The notes under the pieces are model-generated. The model searched no databases. It was not told the origin of the DNA and was given only the letters and a program-made list of their open reading frames with translations. 64,000 bases of DNA from Hahella sp. CCB-MM4. Lineage in GTDB: Bacteria; Pseudomonadota; Gammaproteobacteria; Pseudomonadales; Oleiphilaceae. Positions 7,126 to 15,358 of this stretch are shown here, piece after piece (the stretch's first letter is position 1; each line of letters begins with the position of its first letter). The stretch is taken from the NCBI RefSeq assembly GCF_002260525.1, contig NZ_MRYI01000016.1:62001-126000 (forward strand), written 5' to 3'. Both the position numbers and the translations under genes were made by a program.

Positions 7126-8979
7126 ATGAATAATAGAACGGAAGACAAGCCCACCAAATTAATACTGGAGGGCGTATTGAAAAAGTATCGAAGGAAAATT
7201 TTGCGCAGAAATGAAAGCGTTTTCATATGCTGTGTGCTGTTTGGTTGCGCGACGACGGTTTATGCGGTACCACCATTATCAGTTCAAGGTAATAAAGTTG
7301 TTAGCGGTGGCCAGCAAGTCAGCCTGGGTGGTAACAGCCTGTTTTGGAGCAATAACGGGTGGGGCGGGGAACGCTTTTATAATTCTGGGGCCGTTGGTGC
7401 GATCAGGAATGATTGGAACGCCAGTATCGTTCGTGCGGCTATGGGAGTGGATGAGAATGGCGGCTATCTGCAGGACAAAGAGGGTAATCGAAATAGAGTG
7501 ATTACTGCAGTGGATGCTGCAATCGCGAACGACATGTATGTCATTATTGACTGGCATTCCCATAGAGCTCATCAGTATCAAAATGAAGCTATCGCGTTTT
7601 TCCAGGACATGGCCCATCGTTATGGGGATAAAAACAACGTTATCTACGAGATCTATAATGAACCTCTTGATGTGTCCTGGAGCGGAACCATCAAGCCATA
7701 TGCGGAAGCCGTGATTGACGCCATTCGGCAAATCGATCCGGATAATCTGATTATCGTCGGTACCCGTAACTGGTCGCAGGAAGTTGAGGAAGCGTCCTGG
7801 GATCCTATCCAGAGGAACAACATCGCCTACACCCTGCATTTCTACGCAGGGACACACAAGCAATGGTTACGCGATAAAGCCGTGAATGCGATGAATAACG
7901 GTATCGCCCTGTTTGTAACCGAGTGGGGAACCGTGGATGCCAGTGGTGATGGAAGTGTAAATGAAGGGGAAACCTGGGCCTGGGTTGATTTCATGCGTGA
8001 TCACGGTCTCAGCCATGCTAACTGGGCACTTAACGATAAAGCAGAGGGGGCATCTACATTCTGGCCCGGTGTCAGCGCGACAGGTGGATGGAACGATGGT
8101 GACCTGACACCGTCCGGCAAGCTGGTTAAGTCTATTATTGAGAGTTCTGATCCCATTCCAGGTAACAGTCCTGATCCTGACTGCGCTGCTGTTCTCATCC
8201 CCGCCAAGGTGCAAGCGGAAAACTACTGTGAAATGGAAGGCATACAAAAGGAAGACACTTCGGATACGGGGGGCGGCCAAAACCTCGGCTATATCGATTC
8301 TGGTGACTGGATGACCTACAAGGTGAACGTGCCCAGAGATGGCTTATATACCATTTCTTACCGGGTCGCCAGTTTGAACGGTGGGGGCATATTGCAGGCC
8401 GAAAGAGCTGGGGGTTCACCTGTTTACGGGTCGATTGAAATTCCATCAACCGGCGGTTGGCAGAACTGGATCACAATGTCCCATACAGTTCAGTTGAGCG
8501 CTGGAGAGCAACGTCTTGGCCTGGCAGCAGTAACGGGTGGTTTTAACATCAATTGGTTTAACGTTACCGAAGAAGGTGCTCCTGCACCTGATGCGATCAC
8601 CATGCAGGCGGAAGACTATCTGGTGATGAGCGGAGTGCAGTTGGAAGACACCACAGATGTCGGCGGTGGACAAAATGTTGGATATATCGACGCCAATGAT
8701 TGGATGTCCTATCCCGAGGTGGACATTCCGGAGAGTGGTACATATACCGTGGAATATCGAGTAGCAAGCTTGTATGGCGGCGGGATGCTGCAATTTGAGA
8801 AAGCCGGTGGCGATATTGTGTATGGGAGCGTTAATGTGCCTAACACAGGCGGTTGGCAGAACTGGACGACGATCAAGCATCAGGTGACGCTGGAGGCTGG
8901 TCGGCAACGATTTGGTATATATGCCCCCGCTGGCGGATGGAACCTGAACTGGTTCAAGATCACCAAAGGCACAAAATAG
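7126..8979 (+). CDS. Secreted GH5 endoglucanase with two C-terminal CBM6 modules
   Basis: Hydrolyses internal beta-1,4 links in cellulose or related beta-glucans outside the cell. AGGGA 6 nt before ATG 7126 favours this start over ATG 7096, giving 617 residues. A long basic lead precedes a hydrophobic core (VFICCVLFGCATTVYA), probably a signal peptide. The GH5 domain (about 45-345) has the acid/base Glu179 in YEIYNEP, the nucleophile Glu266 in FVTEWG, and WHSH and LHFYAG typical of subfamily 2. After a Pro/Asp linker come two CBM6 modules (about 362-480 and 491-615), each with QAE, the DxGGGQN-GYID loop, GGWQNW and NWF. The modules resemble each other closely, which suggests duplication. A convergent secreted beta-helix protein follows. 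Confidence 0.93.
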   Translation: MNNRTEDKPTKLILEGVLKKYRRKILRRNESVFICCVLFGCATTVYAVPPLSVQGNKVVSGGQQVSLGGNSLFWSNNGWGGERFYNSGAVGAIRNDWNASIVRAAMGVDENGGYLQDKEGNRNRVITAVDAAIANDMYVIIDWHSHRAHQYQNEAIAFFQDMAHRYGDKNNVIYEIYNEPLDVSWSGTIKPYAEAVIDAIRQIDPDNLIIVGTRNWSQEVEEASWDPIQRNNIAYTLHFYAGTHKQWLRDKAVNAMNNGIALFVTEWGTVDASGDGSVNEGETWAWVDFMRDHGLSHANWALNDKAEGASTFWPGVSATGGWNDGDLTPSGKLVKSIIESSDPIPGNSPDPDCAAVLIPAKVQAENYCEMEGIQKEDTSDTGGGQNLGYIDSGDWMTYKVNVPRDGLYTISYRVASLNGGGILQAERAGGSPVYGSIEIPSTGGWQNWITMSHTVQLSAGEQRLGLAAVTGGFNINWFNVTEEGAPAPDAITMQAEDYLVMSGVQLEDTTDVGGGQNVGYIDANDWMSYPEVDIPESGTYTVEYRVASLYGGGMLQFEKAGGDIVYGSVNVPNTGGWQNWTTIKHQVTLEAGRQRFGIYAPAGGWNLNWFKITKGTK

Positions 8980-8996
8980 CAGAGCAAAACCCGTAG

Positions 8997-9018
8997 GGGC
9001 GGACCTATGTGTCCGCCC
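8997..9018 (+). terminator. Hairpin after the cellulase gene
   Basis: GGGCGGAC at 8997-9004 pairs with GTCCGCCC at 9011-9018 around a 6-nt loop, and TTT follows. It is 18 nt after the stop, so it can act as an intrinsic terminator with a weak U tract. It has the look of a dispersed palindromic unit (GTAGGGGCGGAC...GTCCGCCC); whether it is repeated elsewhere needs the genome. Confidence 0.6.
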
Positions 9019-9070
9019 TTTCCGGTAGATTTGTAGGAATTAAGACTCGAACGCTCTGGTTGAGCGTTAT

Positions 9071-11581
9071 CTATTCCACTTTCTCAAGCACCCACTGCAT
9101 AGAGCTCCAGGTAGGTTCCATGTGATGTTGAACCAGCAGCGCATTATCGTTCGTCTTAAGTTGGTTATTGCTATCCGTTTCAGGGCGGAGCGCCTTTCCG
9201 GTGAGCTTATTCACAATATAGAACGTATTCGCTTTACCTCTCACCGGGCGTAACTCCCACTTCTCGGAATTCCAGGCGTCATAGGGGGTGAACTGTACAA
9301 TGGCGTTACCATCCTGATAGCCCGATGGCTGGTCAGAGTTTTTGGGACGTAACCGCATGCCAGAATAGACATTCTGAATGTAGTAATAGCCGGCGTCATT
9401 GCTGTATTTGATTTCCCACTGCTCACTTTTCCACTCGGAGTGTGGGGCATATTGTACGACTGAATCATTGCTGTTTTGGCTTGAGCCTATGGGTCTTAGC
9501 GCTTTTTGGGTGTACTGATTTTTAATCAGATAGGTGCCGACTTTTGGTGTCCACCATTCGTTATCCAACGAGCGGGCATACACTGAAACAGGAACTGAAA
9601 GGCCACTTTCAACTACCCGAAGAATAAAGGCTCCAGCCACTTGGTTCACACTCGGAACGACGGTGGGATCCAACTCGATCGTAAACGATACTTTGCCGTT
9701 AGCGGACAGGGTTTTCTCCGTATCCCCCACAAAATGGAACCAGTCTGTACTTTGTGGCTTCATCACTCTGACAACCTTTGAGCTGCCGAAATTGTTTTGT
9801 GCAGTAAAAGTAATCGTGGCTTTGTTGGTTTCGTCAGCGGCCAGCAGGACACGATATTTGTCAGCAATTACAGCGACTTTTTCAAGATAGGGAGGAACAT
9901 TGCTCCCATATTCCATGGCTCCCATATCGGGCGCCTGGCCATTGTATTGACCTGTCAGATTACCTCTAGTGACTCCCTTATCAATTGCCGGGCTGGAATG
10001 GTAAATACGGAAGTCGTCTACATCGTCATTGATGAAATACGGCAGGTCAAAAATACCATGGCTCTCCTGACCACAGTTTTGTGAACATGAATCACCGCTG
10101 ATGCTGAGCTTGCCGCTGCCGGACAATGAGCTGATTAGGTCGTAGTCATAGGAAGTCCACTCATAAAGGTCGGTATCTCGAATGGCGTACACGCTGGAAC
10201 CGGCTTGAATGATATTGTTGCGGGTTACAAAATGAATAGGGCGGTTTAAGTTATTGTTTCTAACCAGCGCGTTGATACCGGAATGAGCCGTAAAGATGGT
10301 GTTGTTATAGAAATAGACAATGCCATCTCTCACATTGTATTGATTATCCCTGTCTTCCTCGTAACCACCAGCTTTAACTACAAATTCGCCGCCTTCCTGC
10401 ACGTCACCCGTGCGTGAAAAAATATTTCGGTACACGTAGACAGGACCACGATGAATTGGAGCAACACTTAAAGCAGAATATGAACCTTCCAGTTTATTTT
10501 TAAAAAAGCGGAGATTTTGACCTCCCCCATCCAGCTCTACGCCGTCGTCATTGGTAAAAGCAATATAGTTATAGCTGAAATCAGTATCCTGTTTGGCTCC
10601 GGAATTATCCCATTTATAAGGTTCGCCCTGCGCCATAATGCCATCTTCAAAACGATGAGAATCACTGCCGATGATCATATTGCCCGTGATCACGTGGTTA
10701 GCTGTAGACTCGGTACTTGGCTGCAGAGATATCCCCGCAGGACCTTCATAAGCTTTGTTATTCTTTCTGTTTTTTGCATTTCCACGTGGGTCATGAATAA
10801 AGTTCTTTTCGATGCGGTAACGAGAGACGTTTTTTAAGTTGATGGCAGGGTCCCTTTGGCCTATTTCGGAACGACCCCATTGGCTTATATCGTTATTGCG
10901 GATAATTACGTCAGAAGACCATTTTGAGGTGACAATCCCTTGTAAATTGCCTCCTCGAATTTCCAAACCCTCAAGAAGAATATAGTGAGCATTAGAGTCG
11001 AACACTACAGCAGATGGGACGCTATATCCCGCATCGACAAGATTATCACCAGGCGTGCCGTAAATTCTGATCCAGCCATCGGCACTACCGCTTCGATCAA
11101 TTTGCAACTGGCCGTTTGAGCCGAAATATATGCCGTCGCTTGAAGAATTGGCTCTTATTTGCGACAACGAATAGCTCTTTGCAACGGGGACGTTGGGATT
11201 TAGCGTCTTAAACGGCTGGCAGTATTCACTTCCCTGGTTAATCCGGATTCGTGCGCTGTACTGTGTATTTTCCTGAAGATTGACCAGGCTGACCCGCCTG
11301 ACATTTTTGTAGGTATCCAGGTAAGCTGAGTCACCTGATTTCCATGGCCCGGAGCAATCGCTTCCCAAACTGTAATCGACAGTAACCGCGGAGGTCGTAT
11401 CAATGGTAAAACCCGCTGATTCATAGGTTGTCGCGACCTTGATTGTCGAGTCAGCCAATGCGGGAAGGCCAATGAGTGAAACCAAGGGAAGGATTAAATA
11501 ACGCGACAAACGAGCTTGCCGGATATTTTTGAAATGAATAGGACTTCTTGTCATTCTTTGCATCATGCTACTGCCAGTCAT
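9071..11581 (-). CDS. Secreted right-handed beta-helix protein with ricin-like lectin tail
   Basis: Large exported protein, 836 residues. After a basic lead is a signal core (YLILPLVSLIGLPALA). Residues of about 45-130 form an N-terminal domain with paired Cys. From about 135 to 560 come repeats of short beta-strand and Asn turns (YILLEGLEIRGG, DVIIRNNDISQW, FFKNKLEGS, NNIIQAG) that mark a right-handed parallel beta-helix, as in polysaccharide lyases and epimerases; APDMGAMEYG closes it. A beta-sandwich-like part follows, then about 130 residues with three QxW-type ricin-B-like repeats (SEQWEI, SEKWEL, SMQWVL) for sugar binding. The cellulase neighbour suggests polysaccharide breakdown, but no lyase catalytic set was recognised. 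The start is uncertain among several in-frame ATGs (11581, 11566, 11563, 11554). Confidence 0.8.
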   Translation of the reverse strand: MTGSSMMQRMTRSPIHFKNIRQARLSRYLILPLVSLIGLPALADSTIKVATTYESAGFTIDTTSAVTVDYSLGSDCSGPWKSGDSAYLDTYKNVRRVSLVNLQENTQYSARIRINQGSEYCQPFKTLNPNVPVAKSYSLSQIRANSSSDGIYFGSNGQLQIDRSGSADGWIRIYGTPGDNLVDAGYSVPSAVVFDSNAHYILLEGLEIRGGNLQGIVTSKWSSDVIIRNNDISQWGRSEIGQRDPAINLKNVSRYRIEKNFIHDPRGNAKNRKNNKAYEGPAGISLQPSTESTANHVITGNMIIGSDSHRFEDGIMAQGEPYKWDNSGAKQDTDFSYNYIAFTNDDGVELDGGGQNLRFFKNKLEGSYSALSVAPIHRGPVYVYRNIFSRTGDVQEGGEFVVKAGGYEEDRDNQYNVRDGIVYFYNNTIFTAHSGINALVRNNNLNRPIHFVTRNNIIQAGSSVYAIRDTDLYEWTSYDYDLISSLSGSGKLSISGDSCSQNCGQESHGIFDLPYFINDDVDDFRIYHSSPAIDKGVTRGNLTGQYNGQAPDMGAMEYGSNVPPYLEKVAVIADKYRVLLAADETNKATITFTAQNNFGSSKVVRVMKPQSTDWFHFVGDTEKTLSANGKVSFTIELDPTVVPSVNQVAGAFILRVVESGLSVPVSVYARSLDNEWWTPKVGTYLIKNQYTQKALRPIGSSQNSNDSVVQYAPHSEWKSEQWEIKYSNDAGYYYIQNVYSGMRLRPKNSDQPSGYQDGNAIVQFTPYDAWNSEKWELRPVRGKANTFYIVNKLTGKALRPETDSNNQLKTNDNALLVQHHMEPTWSSMQWVLEKVE

Positions 11582-11631
11582 TTTGGATTGAAAAGGTCAG
11601 TAGTTTGGGGAATGTATTCGACCTGTGCCAC

Positions 11632-11662
11632 CTAGGTAAAACCCTAGCTGGTATGCTCTAGG
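11632..11662. promoter_or_regulatory. Cluster of CTAGG/CCTAG half-sites upstream of the beta-helix gene
   Basis: Three 5-bp half-sites lie at 11632-11636, 11643-11647 (inverted) and 11658-11662. The first two form CTAGG-N6-CCTAG. On the - strand this overlaps a possible -35 TTTACC that is followed 18 nt later by TACATT. The placement about 55-80 bp before the gene suits an activator site. Regulator unknown. Confidence 0.35.
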
Positions 11663-11705
11663 AGAATTGGGTTTGAGAGAATTGATACTGCCTACTGAAT
11701 CACCA

Positions 11706-13067
11706 CTATTGCGCACCAATCCCATATCGCTGAATTTTCTTCAACAACCCCTGACGAGTCAGTCCCAGATGATCAGCCGTACGGGTTTTGTTGCCCTGGA
11801 ATTGCGCCAGCGCCTGTTCGATCAATTGAATTTCCAAGCGGCTAACCTGTTGTTCCAACGTACCATCACCAGAGGGCAGCAGAGTGGTTGGTGTGGTGGT
11901 TTGTCCGGTGATCAGTTGGATCTCCTGCAGGGTGATGGTCTGGCCCAGGCAGATGGCCGCAGCACTCTCCAGGATATTGCGAAGTTCCCGCACATTTCCC
12001 GGCCAGGGTTGCTGACAGAACCATTGCATGGCTTCGGAGTCCAGGCTCAATGGGAGATCGTTGTGATGCAGGTTTTCCAGGAAATGACGAATCAGCACGG
12101 GGATATCGGAAGGGCGATCTTTCAACGGGAGAGTGGTCAGTGTCAGGCCTTTAATCCGGTAGTAGAGATCGTCGCGAAACAGGCCGCTCTCGATAGCTTC
12201 TGGAAGAACCCGGTTTGTCGCACTGACAAGACGGAAATTGATGGTTTCCATTTCCCGGCTTCCTACCGGATAGTAGGTGCCTTCCTGTAATACGCGTAGC
12301 AGCTTAACCTGCATATTCAGCGGCATTTCGCCAATTTCATCCAGGAACAGCGTGCCCTGATGAGCCATAGCCAGGAGTCCCTTTCGGTCCCTGTCTGCGC
12401 CGGTAAAAGCGCCGCGTTTGTATCCGAATAATTCACTTTCCAGCAGCTCTCCGGGAATGGCACCACAGTGTACTGAAATAAAGGGGCCGTCCCGCCGCAG
12501 GCTGTGGCGGTGCAGGGCATTGGCGATCACTTCCTTGCCGGTACCGCTGGGGCCTTGGATTAATACCGGAACATCGGTGGGGGCGATGCGGCGAATCAAC
12601 TCTCGGGTATCCGCAATGGCCTGACTGTTCCCAATCAAACCCAAATGATCATCGCTACCGGATTGTTCCTGTCTCAGGCGATCAACCTCCTGGGTCAGAC
12701 GCCTTTTGATCAGCGCACGTTCCAGGACGACCAATAGAAGTTCAGGATCTACGGGTTTACCGATGAAGTCCCAGGCGCCGGCCTCAATGGCCTGCATGGC
12801 CAGCGGCTTGTCATCGTGTCCGGTAATGACGATAACCGGGCGGTCTTTATAATGGGGCAGCAAAGCAATGCCATCCTCCGGGCGAAAGCTGGGGGGGAGC
12901 GCCAGATCGTGCAGAACCAGATCAATCTGTTTGGTGTTGAATATCTGCTCCGCGCTGGCGCCATCACCGCAGGTTTCCACTTGATAGCCGGCCTTGGTGA
13001 GCCACATGGCGCAGAGTTCGCAAAAAGCAGATTCATCATCGACGATTAAAACAGTTGGCTGGCTCAT
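11706..13067 (-). CDS. NtrC-type sigma-54-dependent response regulator
   Basis: Transcription activator for sigma-54 promoters, switched on by phosphorylation. The ATG at 13067 overlaps the TGA of the upstream kinase gene (ATGA), so the two are coupled; it gives 453 residues. A receiver domain comes first (IVDDE, LVLHDLALPP with the likely phospho-Asp, ITGHDD, GKPVD). An AAA+ domain follows with Walker A GPSGTGKE, the sigma-54 contact loop GAFTGA, Walker B GTLFLDEIGE and NVRELRN. A Fis-type helix-turn-helix ends it (TRTADHLGLTRQGLLKKIQRYGI). The nearest sigma-54 promoter drives the divergent bd oxidase operon, which is the likely target. Confidence 0.95.
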   Translation of the reverse strand: MSQPTVLIVDDESAFCELCAMWLTKAGYQVETCGDGASAEQIFNTKQIDLVLHDLALPPSFRPEDGIALLPHYKDRPVIVITGHDDKPLAMQAIEAGAWDFIGKPVDPELLLVVLERALIKRRLTQEVDRLRQEQSGSDDHLGLIGNSQAIADTRELIRRIAPTDVPVLIQGPSGTGKEVIANALHRHSLRRDGPFISVHCGAIPGELLESELFGYKRGAFTGADRDRKGLLAMAHQGTLFLDEIGEMPLNMQVKLLRVLQEGTYYPVGSREMETINFRLVSATNRVLPEAIESGLFRDDLYYRIKGLTLTTLPLKDRPSDIPVLIRHFLENLHHNDLPLSLDSEAMQWFCQQPWPGNVRELRNILESAAAICLGQTITLQEIQLITGQTTTPTTLLPSGDGTLEQQVSRLEIQLIEQALAQFQGNKTRTADHLGLTRQGLLKKIQRYGIGAQ

Positions 13068-15001
13068 GAGATTTCCGTAGTCAAAGTGGATTGTTCCAAT
13101 GAATGATGAACCGGTAGGCTCAGGTGGAAAGTGACCGGCCATCCGACATTCGCGCTGTGCCAGATTCGGCCATGATGGGCGTCCATGATCCGGCGGACGA
13201 TGGCGAGACCCAGTCCACTGCCTCCGGCCCGTTTACTGACAAACGGTTGAAATAACTGGCTTTGCATTTCAGATGAAATAGCGGGTCCGTTATTGTGAAT
13301 GCAGATTTCAACGGCGGTGTCTCCCGACTTTTGCAGGGTGACCAGAATTCGTCCGTCCTGACGCTGGCTGATAAAGGCCGCAGCGTTTTCGAGCAGGTTG
13401 ATGAATACCTGTTGCAGCCGTCCGGCATCTGCCTCAATCGACAATGATGGAGGAAGCTCCTGATCGATGGTGACTTGGTGTATGTCCTGTATCTGACTGC
13501 AGACATTGCGTATCAACCCGCAGAGATCGACCGTTTCAGCCTTTAATTCCATGCGTCCGGCATAGCTGAGAATATCCTTGATCAGCAGCTCGGAACGTTT
13601 GACCTGATTGTTGATGTGTTCGCGAATGGCCGGGTCAGTTTGTGTCGCCGCCATCGTGATGATGTTAAGAGGATTCCGAAGCTCGTGGGCAATAGCGGCA
13701 GTCAGCCCTCCCAATTCCACCAGGTGCTGTTCCTCCAAACGCTTCTGCTGGGTCTCCGCCAGCTGCAGCGATCTCTCCAGATTACCGCAGGCTGAGGCCA
13801 GCAAACGGGTGAAAGTTTCACCCAGGCGTTGGTGTGAGGGGCTGAGCTCACTCCAGTCAATGGCCTCACACAGCCATTCATGTGGCCCGGTAGCCGGCTC
13901 CAGGCCATTTTGATGGAAGTAATAGCAGGCAATGGCAGGGACTTGTGAAATCTTCGCGGGTGTTTTCAGGTAAATAGGGATCCTGATGCGGGTTTTGTCT
14001 GTCCACAGGGTTTGTGCAATGTCGATCAATTCAGACCAGCTCTCAGCTTTATTGAGGGCAGTCACCCAATGATTAAGAGTGTGCTGGTCGATACGACCAC
14101 CAGGATAAACCACCCGTTCTGCCAACTCTGTCATGGGGCGGTAAAGGCCCCAGGCTACTGCCAACAACAGGGCGGAATAGAGTACCAGCTCACTCATGGG
14201 TATCCGGGCCAAGCCTTCGACACCGAGTAAGGCGAGAAAAGCCACGATCAGGGACATGACCACCATGGTGGCGGTCATCAGCGTGATGAACATGACCCCG
14301 AAACTGACCCATCGGTTAACCCTGACCAGGCGGTAGCGGACGAGGCTGTAGACCACCAGAACCGCGTAGCTGGGAAGTGCCAGCATGGGGAACGGATAAT
14401 GATCAAAATGAATGGAAGGTGAAATAAACGATGTGGCCAGAATAAAGCCCCAGGCACCAGTGGCAAACATGGCAATAATGGAGCGGCGCAGATTCCCCCG
14501 ACTTTCCAGGAAGGCGGCAAACAGAATCAGGTGGGCGAGAACGCCGACAAATACGGTGTAGCCCAGATTCAACCATCCCCAGGGTTGCAGATGCAGGAAT
14601 TGGGGAAACGTCAGCCATGGCTGCAGTTTCCCGCCGTCCATCAGAAAACTGGCCAGAGTGACGACGATTGCCGTGAAATAAAACAGGGGGAGCAACCGTT
14701 TCAGTCTGCCGGGTAAACCGAGAGTTTCCGTTAGCCAGGACAGGACAAAATGAAGAAAGCAGGTCGGCAAAAGGGGGTTGCTGAGCAATAGCAACACGCC
14801 CAGTGATGAACTGCCTCCGCTACCCTCGCCATTGATAACCAGGATATGGCCGAAACACCAGGACGCCATGGCCAGACAGAAGCCGGCCAGGGCCGTCAAT
14901 GCAGGTTCCTGACGTTTTAATAACCATAGCCAGATGGCCACGCCACTGGCGGAAAAAACGGTGATCCACATGGATGTCAGAAACAATTGATCGTCAGTCA
15001 T
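13064..15001 (-). CDS. Membrane sensor histidine kinase, partner of the sigma-54 regulator
   Basis: 645 residues. The N-terminal half holds about seven to eight membrane helices, from the WITVFSASGVAIWLWLL start to an LYSALLLAVAWGLY region near 275. A linker or degenerate GAF-like segment leads to a HisKA domain with the H box AIAHELRNPLNII and a HATPase with N, G1 and G2 boxes (INLLENAAAFI, HNNGPAI, GGSGLGLAIV). It ends inside the start of the regulator gene. Seven-helix input modules sense membrane-borne or quinone-related signals in other kinases; here a respiratory signal is an inference from the divergent oxidase genes. Confidence 0.92.
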   Translation of the reverse strand: MTDDQLFLTSMWITVFSASGVAIWLWLLKRQEPALTALAGFCLAMASWCFGHILVINGEGSGGSSSLGVLLLLSNPLLPTCFLHFVLSWLTETLGLPGRLKRLLPLFYFTAIVVTLASFLMDGGKLQPWLTFPQFLHLQPWGWLNLGYTVFVGVLAHLILFAAFLESRGNLRRSIIAMFATGAWGFILATSFISPSIHFDHYPFPMLALPSYAVLVVYSLVRYRLVRVNRWVSFGVMFITLMTATMVVMSLIVAFLALLGVEGLARIPMSELVLYSALLLAVAWGLYRPMTELAERVVYPGGRIDQHTLNHWVTALNKAESWSELIDIAQTLWTDKTRIRIPIYLKTPAKISQVPAIACYYFHQNGLEPATGPHEWLCEAIDWSELSPSHQRLGETFTRLLASACGNLERSLQLAETQQKRLEEQHLVELGGLTAAIAHELRNPLNIITMAATQTDPAIREHINNQVKRSELLIKDILSYAGRMELKAETVDLCGLIRNVCSQIQDIHQVTIDQELPPSLSIEADAGRLQQVFINLLENAAAFISQRQDGRILVTLQKSGDTAVEICIHNNGPAISSEMQSQLFQPFVSKRAGGSGLGLAIVRRIMDAHHGRIWHSANVGWPVTFHLSLPVHHSLEQSTLTTEIS

Positions 15002-15028
15002 AACCGCCGGGCCGAATAACTTGAAGGG

Positions 15029-15045
15029 TGTAAACGATGTTTACA
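15029..15045. promoter_or_regulatory. Palindromic operator 1 (probable upstream activating site)
   Basis: TGTAAACGATGTTTACA is a 7-bp inverted repeat with a 3-bp spacer. A near copy lies 33 bp downstream, about three helical turns. Both sit 85-140 bp before the predicted sigma-54 start site, the usual place for NtrC-type enhancers. Confidence 0.75.
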
Positions 15046-15061
15046 GTGCTCTATGCCAAAA

Positions 15062-15078
15062 CGTAAACGAAGTTTACA
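15062..15078. promoter_or_regulatory. Palindromic operator 2 (probable upstream activating site)
   Basis: CGTAAACGAAGTTTACA repeats operator 1 with 6-bp perfect arms (GTAAAC and GTTTAC). The pair suits two dimers of the adjacent regulator binding side by side. The two sites also lie close to the kinase gene start, so self-regulation of the regulatory pair is possible. Confidence 0.75.
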
Positions 15079-15141
15079 TTTGTGGCTGAATTAATCCATT
15101 AAATTTGCGTTAAATCAAGGCGTGCAGGGTGGTTTTGTGTC

Positions 15142-15157
15142 TGGCACTGAACTTGCT
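15142..15157 (+). promoter_or_regulatory. Sigma-54 (-24/-12) promoter of the bd oxidase operon
   Basis: TGGCACTGAACTTGCT matches the sigma-54 consensus TGGCAC-N5-TTGC, with GG at 15143-15144 and GC at 15155-15156, ten bases apart. The start site should be near 15168, about 65 nt before the first ORF. This is the only such match I saw in the window. Confidence 0.85.
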
Positions 15158-15232
15158 CACCCATAGACAGAGCAGACAGATTAATCAGGGCATAGTCCCG
15201 CAAGCTGTGAATGATGTTTGGGAGGAGTTGAC

Positions 15233-15358
15233 ATGGGTATTTGGTTTACAGAAGTACTGGCAATATCTGCAATTGTGTTGGTAGCAGGCACACTCTGCAT
15301 CCTGCCGCGGCTGTTCCGTGATTCAGGAAAACTGGATGCGGGAGGTGAGAATGCTTGA
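15233..15358 (+). CDS. Small single-helix membrane protein before cioA
   Basis: 41 residues with one membrane helix (VLAISAIVLVAGTLCILP) and a short polar tail (RDSGKLDAGGENA). GGGAGGAG about 6 nt before the ATG is an excellent ribosome site, which makes it a real gene despite its size. Its end overlaps the cioA start by 8 nt, so translation is coupled. It is the first gene after the sigma-54 promoter. A role as accessory subunit or assembly factor of the oxidase is inferred from position; no family recognised. Confidence 0.75.
   Translation: MGIWFTEVLAISAIVLVAGTLCILPRLFRDSGKLDAGGENA

Noticed and set aside
9071-11581. Definite polysaccharide lyase call for the beta-helix protein
   Set aside because: The fold is clear, but I could not identify a catalytic Lys/Arg/Asp set of a known lyase family, so only the fold and lectin tail are claimed.
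15029-15078. TyrR/PhhR boxes (TGTAAA-N6-TTTACA)
   Set aside because: The spacing here is N5 in both copies, and the sigma-54 promoter with a neighbouring NtrC-type regulator explains them better.
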